DNA of 64,000 nt from Nymphaea colorata (lineage: Eukaryota > Streptophyta > Magnoliopsida > Nymphaeales > Nymphaeaceae), in NCBI RefSeq assembly GCF_008831285.2, contig NC_045143.1, positions 25,381,662 through 25,445,661 on the forward strand. The letters run 5' to 3'. This document shows positions 50,238 to 61,257 of this stretch, in pieces (positions within the stretch are counted from its first letter, which is position 1; every line of letters starts with the position of its first letter). Made by a program: the position numbers and the translations under genes. Under the pieces are notes generated by a model that worked only from the letters and a program-made list of their open reading frames with translations, made no database searches and had not been told where the DNA came from.

Positions 50238-50240
<3 letters not shown>
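35260..50240 (-). CDS. CCD1: carotenoid cleavage dioxygenase 1 (9,10/9',10'), 14 coding exons
   Basis: Family role: non-haem Fe(II) enzyme that splits carotenoids and apocarotenoids at 9,10 (9',10'), giving C13 ketones such as ionones; cytosolic. Coding exons on the minus strand: 50240-50001, 49327-49257, 49049-49035, 46997-46886, 45526-45427, 45211-45149, 44036-43926, 43847-43663, 42142-42007, 37972-37855, 37778-37677, 37209-36958, 35707-35596, 35286-35260. Together they give 1644 nt, 547 aa, with phase kept at every junction. The four iron-ligand His are present: H230 (TAHPK), H278 (LMHDFAIT), H343 (FIFHN) and H533 (PYGFHA). Other family blocks are [27 protein letters not shown] and [12 protein letters not shown]. 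The N terminus lacks an obvious plastid transit peptide, as expected for CCD1 and unlike CCD4 or NCED, which also have few or no introns. The length fits (about 540-550 aa). Introns are GT-AG except intron 5, which is GC-AG. Confidence 0.95.
36958..37209 (-). other. CCD1: CCD1 coding exon 12
   Basis: It encodes [11 protein letters not shown] to FFVHDENN and is the longest exon (252 nt). Acceptor CAG at 37210-37212; donor GTACCT from 36957. Reading past the donor gives a hydrophobic non-homologous tail, which marks the splice. The missing C terminus is found in two distant small exons (35707-35596 and 35286-35260) that complete the family's NVIDPKTMS to [10 protein letters not shown] segment. 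Confidence 0.93.
38229..38272. repeat. (AT)n microsatellite in CCD1 intron 9
   Basis: Pure AT run of 22 units. Confidence 0.95.
39371..39666 (-). repeat. 3' LTR of the intronic element
   Basis: On the minus strand it starts TGTTAGGC directly after a G-rich polypurine tract and ends CTTACA. It aligns with 41254-41547 over its full length with scattered differences (for example AGCCTGATATGGGTTGGGTT versus AGCCTAATATGGGTTGGGTT). Confidence 0.88.
41254..41547 (-). repeat. 5' LTR of the intronic element
   Basis: The partner of 39371-39666. Just inside it on the minus strand is CTGTATTAGAGC, resembling the initiator-Met primer site TGGTATCAGAGC with changes. Confidence 0.87.
42243..42650. repeat. 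GA-rich microsatellites in CCD1 intron 8
   Basis: GA runs at about 42250-42266 and 42575-42650, with a G run at about 42617-42630. Non-coding intron sequence. Confidence 0.85.
45425..45426 (-). other. CCD1: non-canonical GC splice donor of CCD1 intron 5
   Basis: On the minus strand exon 5 ends GGAACAG and the intron begins GCAAGT. The next exon starts GTAATACAAAC after an AG, so the frame reads [11 protein letters not shown] as the family requires. Using the GT four bases downstream would create a stop at the junction. The context AG|GCAAGT is the known consensus of GC-AG introns. Confidence 0.9.
47785..48530. repeat. CG-palindrome repeat block in CCD1 intron 3
   Basis: The perfect 12-bp palindrome TATCGTACGATA occurs at 48362, 48391, 48483 and 48503. 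A hairpin with 14-bp arms (13 matching: TACCGTATA-GTTT) spans about 48450-48480. The left edge (47785-47860) has related AACATATCG, GCGTAGCG words, and the middle is A/T-rich. This looks like a non-autonomous repeat of unknown class. Confidence 0.7.
49035..49049 (-). other. CCD1: 15-nt microexon (exon 3) of CCD1
   Basis: Minus-strand sequence between an AG acceptor (49051-49050) and a GT donor (49034-49033). Its 15 nt link exon 2 (ending HW split after TG) to exon 4 (starting at the split Gly before MIHG) and supply the WFDGDG core of the most conserved block. Without it the product would lose five residues near the substrate tunnel while staying in frame. Confidence 0.93.

Positions 50241-50288
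<48 letters not shown>
50241..50288. repeat. (GA)24 repeat abutting the CCD1 start codon
   Basis: On the minus strand 24 GA units lead straight into the ATG. GA repeats near plant transcription or translation starts are known binding sites for BASIC PENTACYSTEINE factors, so a regulatory role is possible but inferred. The placement inside the 5' UTR is inferred. Confidence 0.93.
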
Positions 50289-50290
<2 letters not shown>

Positions 50291-52341
50291 TTTTAATGTT
50301 TACTCTGAACAAATTACACACCCAACGTGACAATAAGTACCACTCTCTCAGCCTCTCAAAAGAGGAAGAAATCACGAAACTCCACTCTGGACTTGCTCAG
50401 TGATACAAAAGGCCTTTAAGGCTGCATGGGCCAAGACAACTTCAATATCCTTACGAGACCCACGATGACAGAGGAAGGATGCAGATCCAACACTTTTCGT
50501 GGAGGAGGATTGGGTCGTTCCCGATTTGGCGGGCACTGTCAACCACTCAAAACAAGTTTATTTAAATAAAATGTCATGATATATCCGACGTTGTCCAAAT
50601 TGTGTGGATTTTTTTTTGCTGATTTTAATAGATTTTCATGGTTTTCTTACTGAAATCTATAAATTAAATTAAGGTCTTGTGGTTTTCTAATGTTTTACAA
50701 ACCTTTCTTCAAAAGCCTTCTATTTTTGCAAGCTTTCCATAAACAAAATGTCATGATATATGTGAAGTTGTCCAAATTGTGTTAGAAATTTTTTACATAT
50801 TTCAAGAACTATTGTAAAACATTTTAAAATGGTCTTTAAGGGAGTTCAGTAAACATTTCAATGACCTTTATGTTTGATAAACATTTTCTATTTATTTTTA
50901 AATGTTTATGTTTTCTTCATAGGACTCACACAAGCTTTCTTAGATGTTTAAGAAGGAATGTAAGTTTTTTGCATTTTTTTTCTTTTTTATATGATTTTTT
51001 TACAATTTGTAAACGTTTTAAAACTTCTTTAACAACCTTTAAATCATTTTGACAGTTTTATTAACACTTCTTTAACTTTATAAACATTGTAGAAATGGAT
51101 TTTTTTTTCTCTTTTTAGAAAAGGTTGTGGCAAATTTATTACGTAGCTTAGGAAACTCCCTTTGACATGTTTGAACTTATGAAAAATAATGCTCTTTCCT
51201 AGACGTTCATGACTTCCTTATCAACACAAACTTTTTTTTAAGTTTATTTATGGTATTGAATTTTGGGACATTTTAAACGTACAATTCTATCTTATTTTGG
51301 AAGAAAATTTGCACCTTTCTTCTTGACTACTTAGTCTAGTCTTTATAGAATTTTGCTCAACTTCTAAATATTTTTTTGCGAACCTTTGTCAAGGAAATGT
51401 AACGATTTACCATTGGTTGTTAAATTGTATGAGAATTTTTAAAATTTTCAAAGGCTTTTTTTTTAATTTATGAAATTGATTGTTAAGTGACTATTAAAGT
51501 GTTTTCTAAATTTCATGTCTTCGATGAAACTTTTGGAACCATTTTCGCCAAACCTTCATGTGTTCTTTGTAAGTTTTGTGCATGTTTTCTTAAATGTTTA
51601 AAAGGTTTCACAAATCCTTGTTCTGTTAGTTTCACCGTCATCTTCCCGTTTTCACGATCTCACTTTACCGCATGTGTCGATTTTGCTTCTCTTTCATTGT
51701 TTCACCAATTTCTTCCATGGTGTCTACTGGCTCCGCTTACAGCCATTGTTGGCCCTGTCCCCACACACATACACACACGCACACTCACTCACTCTCTCTC
51801 TCTGTCCCCCCCACTCTCTCTCGATTCGTTGTATTGTCTAGACGTTTCTTGATCTCGACATCCAATGAATCACTACATTTGCTCCTTTTAAAATAACGTC
51901 CACATTTGTCTTAATTCTTTATTTATTGTTTCATCGTCAACAAGTATCAATCATTTCAGCCTCGCCACTTAACTTCTGTTGGTTAGGATTCGAAAACAGA
52001 ATGCTTGTGAATACTTGAAATTTGTTATTTATTTAATCTAGTGTACTTAGTTGTAAGCATTTTTCCCACACAACGAAAAGTTAAATTTGATAAAGTTGAT
52101 TAACAGAGCGAGGACTATCATGAAAAAATCGTCCTTCACATCTCTTTCCCTCGTGCCGTCGCTATTTCTTCTTGCTGTGGCTATGACTATTTGTCGTTTT
52201 CAACGAAGAAGCCGTGAGGTGGTAGACAGGCAACGTGGATTCCATGTGTCCTCGTTTTCCCTCTGTCCATATATGGCTAGTGTCTGAGTAAATTCTTCTA
52301 CGTACTTTCACATTTTCACCCATGACCACCCAACAAGATCA
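50289..52341. other. T-rich intergenic region with local direct repeats
   Basis: AAAATGTCATGATATAT followed by GTTGTCCAAATTGTGT occurs at about 50568 and 50748. Many degenerate words of the form CTTTAACAACCTTTAAA recur to 51600, and CA/CT microsatellites lie at 51762-51830. The part next to 50289 should contain the CCD1 promoter, but I cannot place elements. Confidence 0.5.
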
Positions 52342-52463
52342 GGGATGGAGCGTCGAATTGTAGTTTCAAATTTTTAACGGGGGTCAAAATATAATTTTTA
52401 AATTACAAGCAAAATTATAAAAAAAATCTTTTTGAGGGGGGAGTAAGCCCCCTGGCTCCGCCC
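52342..52463. repeat. short dispersed repeat ending GGCTCCGCCC
   Basis: Ends GGCTCCGCCC and begins GGGATGGAGC, an imperfect inverted pair. The interior has GGGGGTCAAAATATAAT and a GGGGGGAG-AAGCCCCCT inverted word. Short plant repeats with GGCGGAGCC ends are common. Class not certain. Confidence 0.55.
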
Positions 52464-52742
52464 TAAACAGGATGATCAACTTTTTTTAATGAACCCAACT
52501 GTTTAATTTTGCTTTGAAAGTAGCTACGAACAATGGATAATAGTTGAGACCCAATTCTCTTGGCTAAAGTCTGAATTCATTCACCCCTTTGTTTTGGGTA
52601 GATATAAATTTTGGCTTATTTGTAAATACCCCACTATTGATAAATAAATGCAGCAGGTTTTTGCCGGAATGGCTAATAGTTGAAGCATAGGATTTGTTTC
52701 AAGTTCGTTGTGCTTGTCCTCAAAGCACTCAACGGATCGCTA

Positions 52743-53017
52743 ATAGAGTTATATCCGGAGCCGGTTTGCAAGTGGGATCTTAAGAAAAATATAGCATAAG
52801 ATAATCTCTTCTTACATGTTTAGACATTCTTTTTTTCATCTTTATCTCATTTCATATTCTTCATTCGTAAGACACATAACAAGATTTGTATCCTGAGATG
52901 GTTTGTAAATGAGATATTGGAAAAAGATAGAGCATAAGTCAATATATTCTCATATGTGTAGACACCTTTCTTCATTCTTATCTCACTCATATTTTTATTC
53001 TTTTCCTTCATAAGCAA
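52743..53017. repeat. degenerate 137-bp tandem dimer
   Basis: TATCC-GAG-(C/T)GGTTTG starts at 52752 and 52889. Both copies continue with AAAA-ATA-AGCATAAG, TTCTTACATG or TTCTCATATG, TTAGACA or GTAGACA and TTATCTCA words. Confidence 0.65.
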
Positions 53018-54056
53018 CAAAATAATATTTGCTTTTTTTACCACTACCCTTAGTGAAGCCATGAACTTTTTGGCTCAAGGACAACAATACACAGACAACA
53101 AATACAACACAGAATACAGTACAGGCTTTCCAATAGTTGTTACTATTTCCACAACCTCTGCCAAATAATTCAAATTAGAAAAAGTCCACATGGTCTTCGT
53201 AACTTTACCTTCAATTGACTTTCAAGTCTATCAAACCATTTTCTACGAAAGTCTATATGATAGGACAATCAATTCAACTTATCCTTCAAAAGGAAAACAA
53301 TTTTTTGGACTTAAACATGCCATTACAGAAAAACATCTATGTTTGCATGAGTTAAACAATTATTCAACTCTCTTGAAGATATAGAATAATGATAATGTGA
53401 AGCACCTCAATATGATAATGACACAAACACGTAATCTTTTCAGTTGCACATCTTTGTCATTATTAAGGTATGTACGAGTCATTTGGATCTATGTATTGGA
53501 ATATCAAATTTGTTGCAAAAATAAAGATATTTTGTTTATAAAAGTCCATAGCATCATCTCTTGTATCTTAAAAGCATTGTTAGGATATAACAATTGAACT
53601 AATACCATTTGCAATATTTTGATCTTCTCGTTGAAGTGCCTCTGCAAATACTTCAGTTATCCCTAAAACTTTATTGATCAAATGTAAGTCAAACACAAAC
53701 TCAAAATGTCGCGTTGTACATAGCAATTTAATTGCCTATAGTTCTCGCTAAATCTATATTTTACTCGATACTAAACTCAAATGTCTTAAATACAAATAGA
53801 TGCATGTCGATTAAATTGAGGATAACATCCTAATGAGAACCGCAATCTGCATCACCATGTTGATGCTTACATACTGATTTAATCCTTGTCTTCTTTATAA
53901 TGAACCCAAGTACTTTAACCATTCAAACATATTATGCTTCTCAAATAAACTATGTCCTCATGTGTGAAGTTGAGAAAAGACTTTACAACCTAGCTAATGC
54001 ATCAAAAAACAACTCAAGTACCAAATGATTTTTCACAACAGTTAGTGCCAATTGGA
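53000..54056 (-). pseudogene. hAT-type transposase relic (DUF4371 / zinc finger MYM-type 1-like)
   Basis: On the minus strand, ordered pieces of this plant hAT-derived family can be read across frames: LQLALTVVVKNH and LFFDAL (about 54056-53995); a decayed HQTRWGSH-like block read as GDADCGSH (about 53860); FEFVFDLHLINKVLGIT and ALQREDQNIANGI, an uninterrupted 39-residue match (about 53725-53610); HYHIEVLHII (about 53420); and a FDRLESQL piece (about 53230). Stops and frameshifts between them show it is dead. The part left of 53180, where the hAT dimerisation region would lie, is only weakly recognisable. Confidence 0.75.
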
Positions 54057-54235
54057 ACTATGAAAAATAGCAAATATAATATATTCTATTTCCATTCAAT
54101 ATAAAGGTTTTCAATCCATTAAATGGTTCAAGAGCAACGACTTGGATCTAGCAGCAAAGCCTGTTAAGCTGAGTGGACAAGGCAGGGGGTCTCTATTTTA
54201 AGTATCACCTAATCCATGGTTCCATGTATTTGGTA

Positions 54236-54420
54236 GGGCGGAGCCAAGAAACTTTTTCTTGAAGCAGCGGAACTATATTTTTTTCAAAATTTTTACAAGG
54301 GCTAAACTATATGTTTTCAGAATTTTTTCAGCAGCATATAAAATAAATGACATAAAATTGTCACAACTAGGCTCTGAACCCAATGTTTAGTGGGGTTAGT
54401 GCAATCGAACTGCTCACCCT
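54236..54420. repeat. second short repeat starting GGGCGGAGCC
   Basis: The 10-bp start GGGCGGAGCC (54236-54245) is the complement of the end of the repeat at 52463, followed by a T-rich body. The right boundary is uncertain. Confidence 0.45.
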
Positions 54421-54555
54421 TAAGGGGTTTGAGATTTGAATCGTACGGTCGTGTCTTGTTTTGATGAGTTACTCCTCTATAATGTAAAGGACGGTAAGGA
54501 TGACACCTAAGTACCGTTTATCTAAACCCCGTAAATCAAAATCTTAAAGTCATAA

Positions 54556-54745
54556 GGGGTGTTTTGATGACAATTTAAAACCAGGTTTTGCCCCAAAACA
54601 CCATTTCAACAGTGTTCGGATGACACCAAAACTAGTTTTGGCAAAATCCAGTTTTCATAAAGAGCCTGAAAAACCTGCTTTCCCCTTTAGGTAAGGGGAT
54701 TTTTTTGCATCTAAACAAAGTTTTTCACTTATCATCCAAACAACC
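54556..54745. repeat. possible MITE with GGGTGTTTTGATGA / TCATCCAAAC ends
   Basis: Starts GGGGTGTTTTGATGACA and has ATCATCCAAACAACC about 175 bp later, an imperfect inverted pair like those of many plant hAT-related MITEs. The interior repeats AAAACCAGGTTTTG and AAAACCTG words. Confidence 0.45.
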
Positions 54746-54899
54746 AAACCAAGTTAGCAAAGTTGGGTTTTGAACCAGGTTTTCAAAGGCACAAAACCAA
54801 GTTTGTTAATGCTGCCACAAAGTTTTTACGCATAAACCATAAAGCCGCTTCCCCTAAGTAAACATTAAAAATAAATTACGAGAGCTTGTAAAGTTTTTA

Positions 54900-55235
54900 T
54901 TTTATTGCCTGTTTGTTTCATAAGAAATAGTACCCCGCAGGCCCACACTCTTCCTCCTCCCTCTTTCTCTCTTTCCCCCCTCAATCTCGCAGGGCTCTCC
55001 CTCCGACCCTCTCCATCGCTCTCTCGCTCCCCCTCGACCCCCACCATCCCTCTGCTCTCTGTCGCCCTCTCGATTCGTTCCTTCGCTCTTCTCCCCCCTC
55101 TGCGCGAGCCAGATATTCTCCGGCACCTAGAAACCGTCTTTTTCTCCCTCCCGTCGCCGGCGTCGAGACCTTCGCAGTCGCCGTAGCCCCTTCCGTTGCC
55201 CTCGCTGCCATCTCCCTCGCCGTCGGCCTAAACAG
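54900..55235 (+). promoter_or_regulatory. probable 5' leader exon / promoter region of the WDR5 gene
   Basis: A sharp switch from AT-rich DNA to CT- and CG-rich DNA, typical of plant 5' UTR exons, ends at AAACAG followed by GTTTGC, a usable splice donor (55236). The matching acceptor could be TGCTGCAG at 59895-59902, about 40 nt before the WDR5 ATG. That would make a 4.67-kb 5'-UTR intron. Small ORFs in this stretch are compositional. Inference only. Confidence 0.5.
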
Positions 55236-58200
55236 GTTTGCCGGCCACTCTCTCTCCCTCCCTCTTGCTCTTTTCCTGTTCTCTTCCTCCGACGGAGAGA
55301 GGGGCTCCGGGCGCAGCCTCTTCTGTGCATCGGCAATCCGACGCAGGGAATGGGACTGCCGGCGCACAGGGTTTGCTTTGGCAGTCGCTCTGTCCTTTTT
55401 TTTCTTAAAAAAAATTAAATTCCTTTCTCTCTCTATCTCTCTACCCTCTCTCTTTCTCTGTCTGTGTATGTTCTCCCTCTCTCTCTTTCTCTGTGTGTGT
55501 ATGTGTGTGTGCGCGCGCGCTTGTGTGGGCGGTGCATTGGCCGGCCGATGCTCACGGGGCTGCTCCAGCAGGCGGCAGCCCCTGTCTCAGTATTTTTAAA
55601 ATCTCTCTCTCTTTTCTGCTTGCACCTGATAATTTGCTGATTTTTGTGTATGTTGTGATCTGATAATTTTTTTAAAACCGGGCTTGGCATAATCTACTTA
55701 ATGAAAAGCCTTAATCAATACATTTTAAGTGTCTATTCATTATATTAAGAACAGGAAATTTACTACAATTTGCAAAGATGATTCTAGTGAACATGCATGC
55801 TCAAGTCATGAAGTACTATTGGCATCCAAAAGCTTGAAGGCCCACGGTTTGCATGGTTATGACATTCCAGATGCTTGTGTAAGTACATCTATATGAAACG
55901 ACAATTAGTCAAGTTCGTATTCGACCAACTTTTGTGACTTTTCGGTTACATGGTTCACCTATTTTTGATATTCTAAAGTTCTTCATACGTTCCTAAAGTA
56001 TTCGAAGTAGCTATATGAAAAATGTTCAGTAGAATGATGTAACTCACATACGATTTTACCAGAACTTTGCTGTCTTATCTAATCCAGAGATCTTTTCAGC
56101 TGAATGGTTTCGTTGGTTTCGGATAGATAATACAAAAAGGATGGATTGACTCCAAATGCTGTAGGTTACAGGCAATGAAATGCTTACTTAGTGAAGTCTT
56201 CTTACTAGAGGTGGTCAGTTAATCATCAACGAACATGATTTGAATGTGTGTTGTTTCATGAAATTGTAGGCTACAGATGGTATTTTAGCTTTTGTTACAA
56301 GTTTAGCAGCATATATATGTGGAGATAAATATAGTTCTTTCTTTGTATAAGCATCTCAATTCAAGTACTGTAGGTATCCAAAAGTCTTTAGCTAGTTATT
56401 CTTTGGTTTCTTGAATATTATGAAGTTAACTAGTGAGGAACTTGATCAATTAAACTTATGTAAAGGAGAAAAACTTATGTTTGATCATGCTGTGTTTGAA
56501 GGTGGTTAAGTTTCTAACATCAATAAAGTTTAAGCTTATTTTTTTGAAATACGGGTAAAATTTGAGGAGAATTAAGGAAAATTTACAAAAAAGTTAAAGA
56601 AATAAAACAGTTTAAAAGGAAACAAATACCCTTTGCCACCTAATCCCTCTCTCTGGGAACCCTCTTGCATAATATCTCTCCCTCTCTCAAAACCTTCCCT
56701 TCCCTTAATCTGTCTCTCTTTCTCTCTCACACACACATTGATGTCCTTCATTGGCTTTTTGAGTTGATGCGTGGGCGCTTCTGAAGATGATTTTCCTTAG
56801 AGTTGGATGTATCTCTTTCTTTTCATAAGTTTTGTGGCCCATTCAATGGTTTCCAATTGAAAGGATAAAAAGTTTATTTGGTTCCATTTTTCCTCAAATT
56901 CTTCAATTGTCTTTGACTTAAAAAACCACATATCTCACATAGTTATTTTTTTTTGCACTAACCAATGAGGATGTGTTTAGTAATCTGAACTTTCCTTTAT
57001 GATTTGGAAGACAGGTGTTCCCCTTAGAAAGGCATTTTAAGGGTAGAGGAACCGTCATATCTTCCAAGGTTGATAGTAGGCAGTCTGAGGGAAATTGTGG
57101 AACTCCATCATCAAGACAATTCTGAAAGTTGTACGGTCACAAAGTTAACTTCCATAACAAAGGGTTCTCAGGTTTAAGGTTCAGATTTTTGCAAGATAAA
57201 CACTGCCTTATGGTCAATGCTTCAAAAGAATTCCTGTCTTACATGGTTTTGGAAATTGGTTCTTGTCTTTTGCACCTAGTGTATATTGCTTTTGCTATAA
57301 AAAGTATATGTTTTGTCATGGTTACCTAGCTACAAGACAAGATCATTATAACCCTGTAACTGAAGGAAAATGTTATCTCTCTTATTGTTTGGAGGTCCCT
57401 CGTTGAATTCCTTGTTAAAATTCTTATTTTGGAATTATGTTTCAGAAAACAAACTATATGATCAGGATCATCTTGTTTGAAAACTTAAGAAGTCATAAAC
57501 ATGTGTTCTTTCGATGTTGTCAGCTTATTTATAAGGGTTTGAAGCTATATTGTCATCCTTTGTTTGCTTATAATACTTGATCAGTGTTGGACATGAAAAT
57601 CACATGGATAAAGTTGTCTCCAAGCATAACTCCAATATGAGTTTCAACTTAGGGTTTTGAAACAAGATTACCTTTTCATTGATGGTTTTCATGAGGAAAA
57701 GAATATCATTTTATCTATTCCTGACAGTTCTTGTCAAGTTGGTTTCATTGTAGATGATTCATTTTCAGGAGCTAATATTAGCTAAGATGTTTAGTTAATT
57801 TAAAAACCAGAGAGATGAAAGCTTGCCAGAGTAATTTTTTATTGGCTCTGCATGCTTTGGTATTGTTGCAGGTTACTATTTTAATTGTGTTCTCCTTGAG
57901 CGTGGCCATGGATGTAGTTTTCTTGGGTGTTTTCGATGAGGTTGTTTTTCTTGGGGAAATCCTAGCATTTCCATAAATTCCAAAATTTTAGGTAAAAAAT
58001 AAAATAAATGAAAAGGTAAATGGAGCCATAAAAAATTTATAGGGCAGGGACTACATGAATTAGAATTTGCTAATTAAGCAAGTAATGTGCTACATGAATT
58101 TTTCTAAAACTTTCAATTTTATTTCCTTTATTTTTTTGAGAAACGACACATTCTTTTTGGAATGCTATTGCAATATTATCACTAGAAACCCAACTTGGCA

Positions 58201-59902
58201 ATAAAATGGAAACATCATGATATTTTCCTGGCGGGAAGGCTTTTTTTTGGATGATAAAAACACAAAAACTTGAAGATCTTAGCAATGTTTATGACTATGT
58301 TTGTAAGAAAGCATTCACATTTCCCAATGATGAAATGTTTAGTAATCTGAACTTTGCTTACAATTGGAAGACTGGTGCTCCCCTTATAAAGGTATTCTAA
58401 GGGTAGAGGAACCATTATGTTTTCCAAGGTTGATAATCGGCAATCTGAGGGAAATTGTGGAAGTTATTCTAGCACCAATTCATTTTTGCAAGTTACTGTA
58501 TTACAAAGTTAACTTTCATAATAAAGACATCTGAATTTGAAACATAGGATATTTGTCAAATCATCCCGTATGGACCATGGTTTGTAATAGTTCCTGTGTT
58601 ACGTTTTTTTACAAATTAAACCTTATGTTTTGTACTGTTAGTGCATATCAGCTCTGCTGTTAAAAGATGTTTGTTTTATATAGTTAGCTTATATCCATAT
58701 CTACGAAAGGAAATGTTTTGCTATCCTGATTTCTTTTTGTGGTTGATATATTTGGGTTTCTGTTTCACAAGGGAAAGCATATGTATGTCATTTATGTGTT
58801 TAAAATTTAATGACCTATAAACTGCATGTTCCTTGGACGTATAATGTGCTCTCTATAATGGTTTGTGTAAAAATACAAGCTTTTGAAAATGGCTTGGAAT
58901 TAAGGCTTCAAAGACATCTCTCATCAAATATCATATCACCTTAATCACTTTTAATTCTTCACTAATGACACTCAAAAGGATAAAATTACACTCCAAATAA
59001 TAAAAAAGCTTATTGTATACCTAAGGATGCATCTTAAGATGCTTTAAGTATGAAAATGAGGGGAAATCCTCTTATAATACAGGAGTCTGGATGCAGCCAT
59101 TGGAGTGATCAGTGAGCTAGGTGATTGGCCAATGGACACGGCCAATTGCTATACAAATCCCCTCTTTTTTTACAACAAAAAAAAAAGATATAACAGAAAA
59201 AAATACAGCAATATGATGGAAAGTATAATAATCTAACATCAAAACATATATACAAATATTTATGTATATTACTGTAATTGCAAATATGCATGCGCAAGAG
59301 TGTATATATATACCGGATTTGAATCCTTACATGTAACTGGTTGATCTGTTAGAATTAGATATCTACCGGATTTGTTAAGGAAAGCCTAAATCAATTTGAG
59401 TTTGATTTACTAATGAGGTCTTGGACCAGATGTGCTTTCACGTTTGGATATTGGATAATATCTGAACAGTTGACATTCATAGGTAAATCTTATCTGTTTC
59501 AATAATATTGAATAACAGAATTATGTAATGACAAAACTATGTCTCTGTTTTCCAGTGAAAAGTCTCAAGTGTCTAATTTTCATACCATGAAGGCATGAAG
59601 CATATTTTGTTATTGAATGTTGAACTTAATTGTCCTTCTTGATATCTTGGAAATTCTTGAATAACTTGCCATTGTTGATTCACCCACTGCCTGATAATAA
59701 CTTCTTGTAGAGATAAGAGAATGCTCAATGTCATGATATGATATTGACATACCTAAATATTTGGTTCATTGATCATTCCTCAAATTTTTGTAAGGTGCTT
59801 CATCATGTAAACAACTGTTTGCAGAACTTACCTAGTGAGGCCATGGTTTTGTTCTTGGTTCCTTTCATCTCCCCGGCTTATACTTCGCTTTTGATGCTGC
59901 AG
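55236..59902 (+). other. long non-coding stretch, probable 5'-UTR intron of WDR5
   Basis: T-rich with no domain-bearing frame, CT/GT microsatellites at 55430-55520, and an internal ancient duplication (56975-57560 and 58327-58900). Composition and position fit an intron. Confidence 0.5.
56975..58900. repeat. ancient direct duplication inside the probable intron
   Basis: TTTAGTAATCTGAACTTT, TGCTCCCCTTA- or TGTTCCCCTTA-, AAGGGTAGAGGAACC, TTCCAAGGTTGATA and CAAAGTTAACTT occur in the same order from 56975 and from 58327, about 1.35 kb apart, with many small differences. Similarity fades over about 550 bp. Confidence 0.85.
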
Positions 59903-59931
59903 GTTTGCAGCTGATTCTGCTGCAAGACTGA

Positions 59932-61257
<1,326 letters not shown>

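Noticed and set aside
54981-55367. 128-residue Arg/Glu-rich minus-strand ORF and overlapping frames
   Set aside because: Low-complexity product of CT-rich DNA at the probable WDR5 leader; no domain.
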